Source: CAXCDZ01 sp963981525
GTDB lineage: Bacteria > Patescibacteriota > Microgenomatia > UBA1400 > UBA12108
Assembly: GCA_963981525.1 (NCBI GenBank)
Contig: CAXCDZ010000024.1
Coordinates: 1-11,964 of the forward strand
Length of the DNA: 11,964 bases
Reading direction: 5' to 3'
Shown: one piece after another, positions 11,643-11,964 of the stretch
Layout of the letters: every line of letters begins with the position of its first letter
Numbering within the stretch: position 1 is the stretch's first letter
The notes under the pieces: generated by a model
What the model was told of the DNA's origin: nothing
The model's input: the letters and a program-made list of their open reading frames with translations, nothing else
The model's database searches: none
Program-made: the position numbers and the translations under genes

Positions 11643-11964
11643 GTGACCAAAAAACGCCGCTTAGCCTATCTCGCCCTTATCACCACTGCGATTATCTGGG
11701 GTAGCACCGGAGCCGTCGCAAAAGGCACTTTTTCCGCTCTCAATCCAGCACAGTTCCTTTACTTCCGATACCTTCTCGCCACCCTTATCTCTTTCCCATA
11801 TCTGATCTATCTCCTCATTAAGCTCAGACCCAAACTCAAAACTCTCTGGAGCATCATTCTCCTCGAGGGTCTTGCGATCCCTCTTCCCCTCCTCATGCTC
11901 TACGAAGGCGTGTACCGCACTTCTGCCGTCGAGGCCTCCCTCATCGGAGCCACCTCCCCCATTT
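11643..11964 (+). CDS. DMT/EamA-family transporter, N-terminal part (cut by window edge)
   Basis: A GTG at 11643 opens a frame of 107 codons that runs off the window. It begins VTKKRRLAYLALITTAIIWG, and the WGSTGAVAKG motif with FRYLLATLISFP is typical of the first two helices of EamA/drug-metabolite transporters. A third hydrophobic segment (SIILLEGLAIPLPLLMLYEG) and YRTSAVEASLIGATSPI match the fourth helix region. Substrate cannot be predicted. The start lies 7 nt after the hisS stop with no Shine-Dalgarno, so translation is probably by reinitiation or coupling. GTG is the only plausible start, preceding the positive cytoplasmic end. Confidence 0.88.
   Translation, partial: MTKKRRLAYLALITTAIIWGSTGAVAKGTFSALNPAQFLYFRYLLATLISFPYLIYLLIKLRPKLKTLWSIILLEGLAIPLPLLMLYEGVYRTSAVEASLIGATSPI

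Overview
The window looks like a compact bacterial chromosome segment, most likely from the Candidate Phyla Radiation (Patescibacteria). This is an inference. It rests on very short intergenic gaps, reduced or degenerate versions of common protein families (LspA-like, Lgt-like, LytR/CpsA/Psr-like, metallo-hydrolase-like), a tRNA without an encoded CCA end, and near absence of Shine-Dalgarno sequences. The + strand is rich in C over G whichever strand the genes use, so minus-strand genes favour GAG/AGG/GTG codons and plus-strand genes CTC/ATC/ACC codons. That suggests the minus strand is the leading strand here.

Layout. 1-276 (-) is the N-terminal part of yebC. It diverges from a TPR-domain gene (342-977, +). 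Then comes structured element A (1006-1122). Next are minus-strand genes: a membrane-anchored LCP/LytR_C-like protein (1142-2041), a 66-residue unknown protein (2075-2275) and an RluA-type pseudouridine synthase (2329-3087). Element B (3116-3243) follows and overlaps the 3' end of a tightly coupled minus-strand operon read lgt-like, DksA/TraR zinc finger, lspA-like (4670 down to 3219). A YdjM-like membrane protein (4742-5209, +) diverges from that operon. After it come a small Cys-rich ORF (5211-5420, -), tRNA-Leu(CAA) (5486-5569, +), a foldable spacer and an 8-bp periodic repeat. dnaB follows (5702-8473, -), interrupted in its P-loop by a 488-residue intein. A metallo-hydrolase-like gene (8539-9135, -) diverges from two plus-strand genes for membrane-anchored or secreted proteins (9207-9641, 9677-10378). 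The window ends with hisS (10397-11635, +) and the start of a DMT/EamA transporter (11643 onward).

Genes together. dnaB (replication), hisS, tRNA-Leu, rluA-type and yebC are housekeeping information-processing genes. The lgt-like and lspA-like pair belong to lipoprotein maturation and are co-transcribed with a small zinc-finger regulator. The remaining proteins (LCP-like, Ig-like, two-domain secreted protein, YdjM-like, DMT) are envelope proteins.

Two things stand out. First, elements A and B, about 2.1 kb apart, share conserved single-stranded blocks, while their helices differ in sequence yet still pair. This is what a structured RNA looks like, and I cannot match it to a class I know. Second, about ten start codons sit 6-8 nt downstream of a -10-like hexamer, which predicts leaderless mRNAs across this region; only one gene has a clear Shine-Dalgarno site.
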